Assembly: GCA_050309765.1 (NCBI GenBank)
Contig: JBNRMU010000019.1
Span: 1-17,486, forward strand
Source: CALWRM01 sp050309765
GTDB taxonomy: Bacteria; Bacillota; Clostridia; Christensenellales; UBA1750
Direction of reading: 5' to 3'
DNA length: 17,486 bases
Shown here one piece after another: positions 16,187 to 17,486 of the stretch. Each line of letters begins with the position of its first letter. Position 1 is the stretch's first letter. Below the pieces are notes generated by a model, which had not been told where the DNA came from, did not search any database, and saw only the letters and a program-made list of their open reading frames with translations. The position numbers and the translations under genes were made by a program.

Positions 16187-16840
16187 TTGAAGACAAAAGA
16201 AATGTTCAGCCCGAAACAGGTCGGAGAACGGATCAAGGAGCGCCGGACAGAGCTCAAGCTGTCGATGCCAGAGCTGGGAAAGCGGATCGGCGTCAACAAA
16301 TCCACCATCCAGCGGTATGAGGCGGATGGGGTCGATCCGAAGCGCACCATGATCATCAACGGCCTTTCGGAAGCGCTGCTTACCACTCCCGAATGGCTGA
16401 CGGGGCTTTCCGATGATAAGGAATACAGCATCTATACCGTCTGCCAGATGGACCTGGAGAAGCACATCAAGGGCTATCTGGAAGCGGTGACCTCTACCGT
16501 CAACGGAGAGCCGCACACGCAGCTCTTGACCACATTCCTCGGTCAGATCGTGGACCTCTACACCATCCTCACCAAGTATTGGGCGGTGTCCATGAAGAAG
16601 GTCGATGAAGTGGCGGAGGACGAGGGGCTGAAAGAGTCCATCGGCAAATATGCGATCCATATCGGCTCCATCACCGAGCAGGTCTACCAGAAGGAGATGG
16701 AAGTCCCGATAGAGGACATGAAGCGATACCTGGACGGCATCCTGCATCTGTACGATGAAGGTCGGACGAAGGTATCCATCCCGGAGCTGTTCGGGATCGT
16801 CGATCAGGCAAAGCAGAAGCTGATCGAAAAAGGTACATAA
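16187..16840 (+). CDS. XRE-family helix-turn-helix transcriptional regulator
   Basis: 217 residues from a TTG start at 16187. AGGAGG (16173-16178) lies 8 nt upstream, whereas the in-frame GTG at 16178 overlaps that ribosome site. The N-terminal Cro/C1-type HTH spans about residues 12-66 (VGERIKERRTELKLSMPELGKRIGVNKSTIQRYEADG, then EWLTGL). The C-terminal 140 residues are mostly helical with no recognised domain and may serve dimerisation or signal sensing. Divergent from the Xis-relaxase side and upstream of the integrase, it is probably the element's main repressor; the inducing signal is not visible. Confidence 0.85.
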   Translation: MKTKEMFSPKQVGERIKERRTELKLSMPELGKRIGVNKSTIQRYEADGVDPKRTMIINGLSEALLTTPEWLTGLSDDKEYSIYTVCQMDLEKHIKGYLEAVTSTVNGEPHTQLLTTFLGQIVDLYTILTKYWAVSMKKVDEVAEDEGLKESIGKYAIHIGSITEQVYQKEMEVPIEDMKRYLDGILHLYDEGRTKVSIPELFGIVDQAKQKLIEKGT

Positions 16841-16881
16841 GTACCGTGGCACCTTGAAATACGAATACGGGAATGAAAAAA

Positions 16882-16900
16882 GCCGGTCATAAAGACCGGC
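16882..16900 (-). terminator. Minus-strand intrinsic terminator upstream of the integrase
   Basis: GCCGGTC (16882-16888) and GACCGGC (16894-16900) form a perfect 7-bp stem. Only on the minus strand is it followed by a T-run (TTTTTTC), so it would stop transcription entering from the integrase side, not plus-strand transcription. Confidence 0.65.
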
Positions 16901-16971
16901 GGATATGGTAACACGCACACCATATGCCACAGACCCGATTGCCACGGATACGGAAAGGAGAATTACGATCT

Positions 16972-17486
16972 ATGGCAAAAGGATCTGTCAGAAAGAAAGG
17001 CAAAAAGTGGTACTACCGCTTCTACGTCGAAGATGAGAGCGGAAATCTGGTGCAGAAGGAATACGCCGGAACAGAAAGCAAGTCTGAAACGGAAGCCCTG
17101 CTCCGAAAGGCAATGGAGGACTACGAGGCAAAGAAGTTCGTTGCCAAGTCTGAAAACGTCACAGTGGGCGATCTGCTGGATATGTGGATCGAGGAAGAAG
17201 TCAAGCCCGGCAATCTCTCCAACGGCACGGTGATGGCCTATCAGGGCGCCGTGGGGCGCATCAAGCAATTCCCCATCGGCAGCCGGAAGCTCAAAACCGT
17301 GACCTCGGAGCATTTGCAGACATTCTTCGATCTCCTGTCCTTCGGAGGCACCAATGTCGACGGAACGGAGGTCAAGCCCATCAGCAAGGGCTATATGCGG
17401 CAGTTCTCGGCGGTGATGCAGGGAGCGTTCCGGTTTGCGGTCTTCCCCAAGCGGCTGCTGACCTTCAACCCGATGCAGTATATCAA
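16972..17486 (+). CDS. Tyrosine-type site-specific integrase, N-terminal part
   Basis: About 171 residues are visible before the window ends. The first 55 or so (KGSVRKKGKKWYYRFYVEDESGN) form the arm-type DNA-binding domain of Tn916/phage integrases. From about residue 62 (NVTVGDLLDMWIEEEVKPGNLSNGTV) the SAM-like core-binding domain follows. The catalytic domain with the R-H-R-Y residues is outside the window, so activity cannot be judged. The ATG at 16972 has GGAAAGGAG about 11 nt upstream. The Xis-like protein encoded nearby is its probable partner, and it probably integrates the element at a site to the right of this window. Confidence 0.92.
   Translation, partial: MAKGSVRKKGKKWYYRFYVEDESGNLVQKEYAGTESKSETEALLRKAMEDYEAKKFVAKSENVTVGDLLDMWIEEEVKPGNLSNGTVMAYQGAVGRIKQFPIGSRKLKTVTSEHLQTFFDLLSFGGTNVDGTEVKPISKGYMRQFSAVMQGAFRFAVFPKRLLTFNPMQYI

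Larger units (their letters stand above)
11590..17486. mobile_element. Integrative mobilizable element, right end outside window
   Basis: The stretch gathers hallmark element genes: tnpV, MobL-type relaxase, Xis-like protein, XRE-type repressor and the start of a tyrosine integrase, plus a structured region that looks like an oriT. No coupling protein or type IV secretion genes are seen, so transfer would need a helper. The integrase reads to the right, so the right attachment site is expected beyond the window. The left boundary is estimated from composition. Base composition is mosaic, with the sigma/anti-sigma pair clearly richer in A+T than the relaxase or integrase. Confidence 0.8.

Noticed and set aside
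15788..16945. Long 385-residue version of the Xis-like protein
   Set aside because: The extension crosses the consensus promoter and the antisense of the repressor; only the last 71 residues match a family and have a ribosome site.

Overview
This window looks like a piece of a GC-rich Bacillota chromosome, most likely a gut Clostridia. The grounds are the remB-gyrB-gyrA gene order, strong AGGAGG-type ribosome binding sites, several TTG starts, and a mobile element built from parts (tnpV, MobL-type relaxase, Tn916-like Xis and integrase) that are common in gut Clostridia. Family or genus cannot be fixed from the sequence alone. All assignments rest on reading motifs by eye, without database searches.

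Left part (1-6850), all on the minus strand: a 3'-incomplete PHP-domain phosphoesterase gene lies 34 nt downstream of a MalY/PatB-type C-S lyase/aminotransferase gene. Next comes a three-gene operon, read right to left: remB (DUF370), gyrB, gyrA. GyrA carries Thr81 and Tyr85 at the positions of E. coli Ser83 and Asp87, the main quinolone-resistance sites.

Centre (about 6870-7320): a 600-base gene-free stretch holds a cluster of DnaA-box-like nonamers. One is a perfect TTATCCACA. A tandem pair is preceded by a GC-rich spacer and TAG triplets, which matches the DnaA-trio basal unwinding layout. Genes on both sides point away from it. I read it as a candidate chromosomal replication origin that has no dnaA, dnaN or recF next to it.

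Right of the origin (7361-11476): azlC-azlD (branched-chain amino-acid exporter) followed by a threonine-aldolase-family enzyme gene form an operon that ends at a clear terminator. A separately promoted TrpH-like PHP phosphoesterase and a GNAT acetyltransferase follow. A second GNAT gene on the minus strand converges on a shared bidirectional terminator.

From about 11.6 kb to the right edge the base composition becomes mixed and an integrative mobilizable element begins, running off the window. It holds tnpV, an ECF sigma factor coupled to a membrane-anchored probable anti-sigma/sensor protein (AT-rich cargo), a MobL-type relaxase with a hairpin-rich candidate oriT, an Xis-like small HTH protein, a divergently transcribed XRE-type repressor, and the N-terminal part of a tyrosine integrase. 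The relaxase and Xis probably serve transfer and excision. The repressor probably controls the divergent promoters through three GGTTGCA repeats. The sigma/anti-sigma pair is probably an envelope-signal cargo module.
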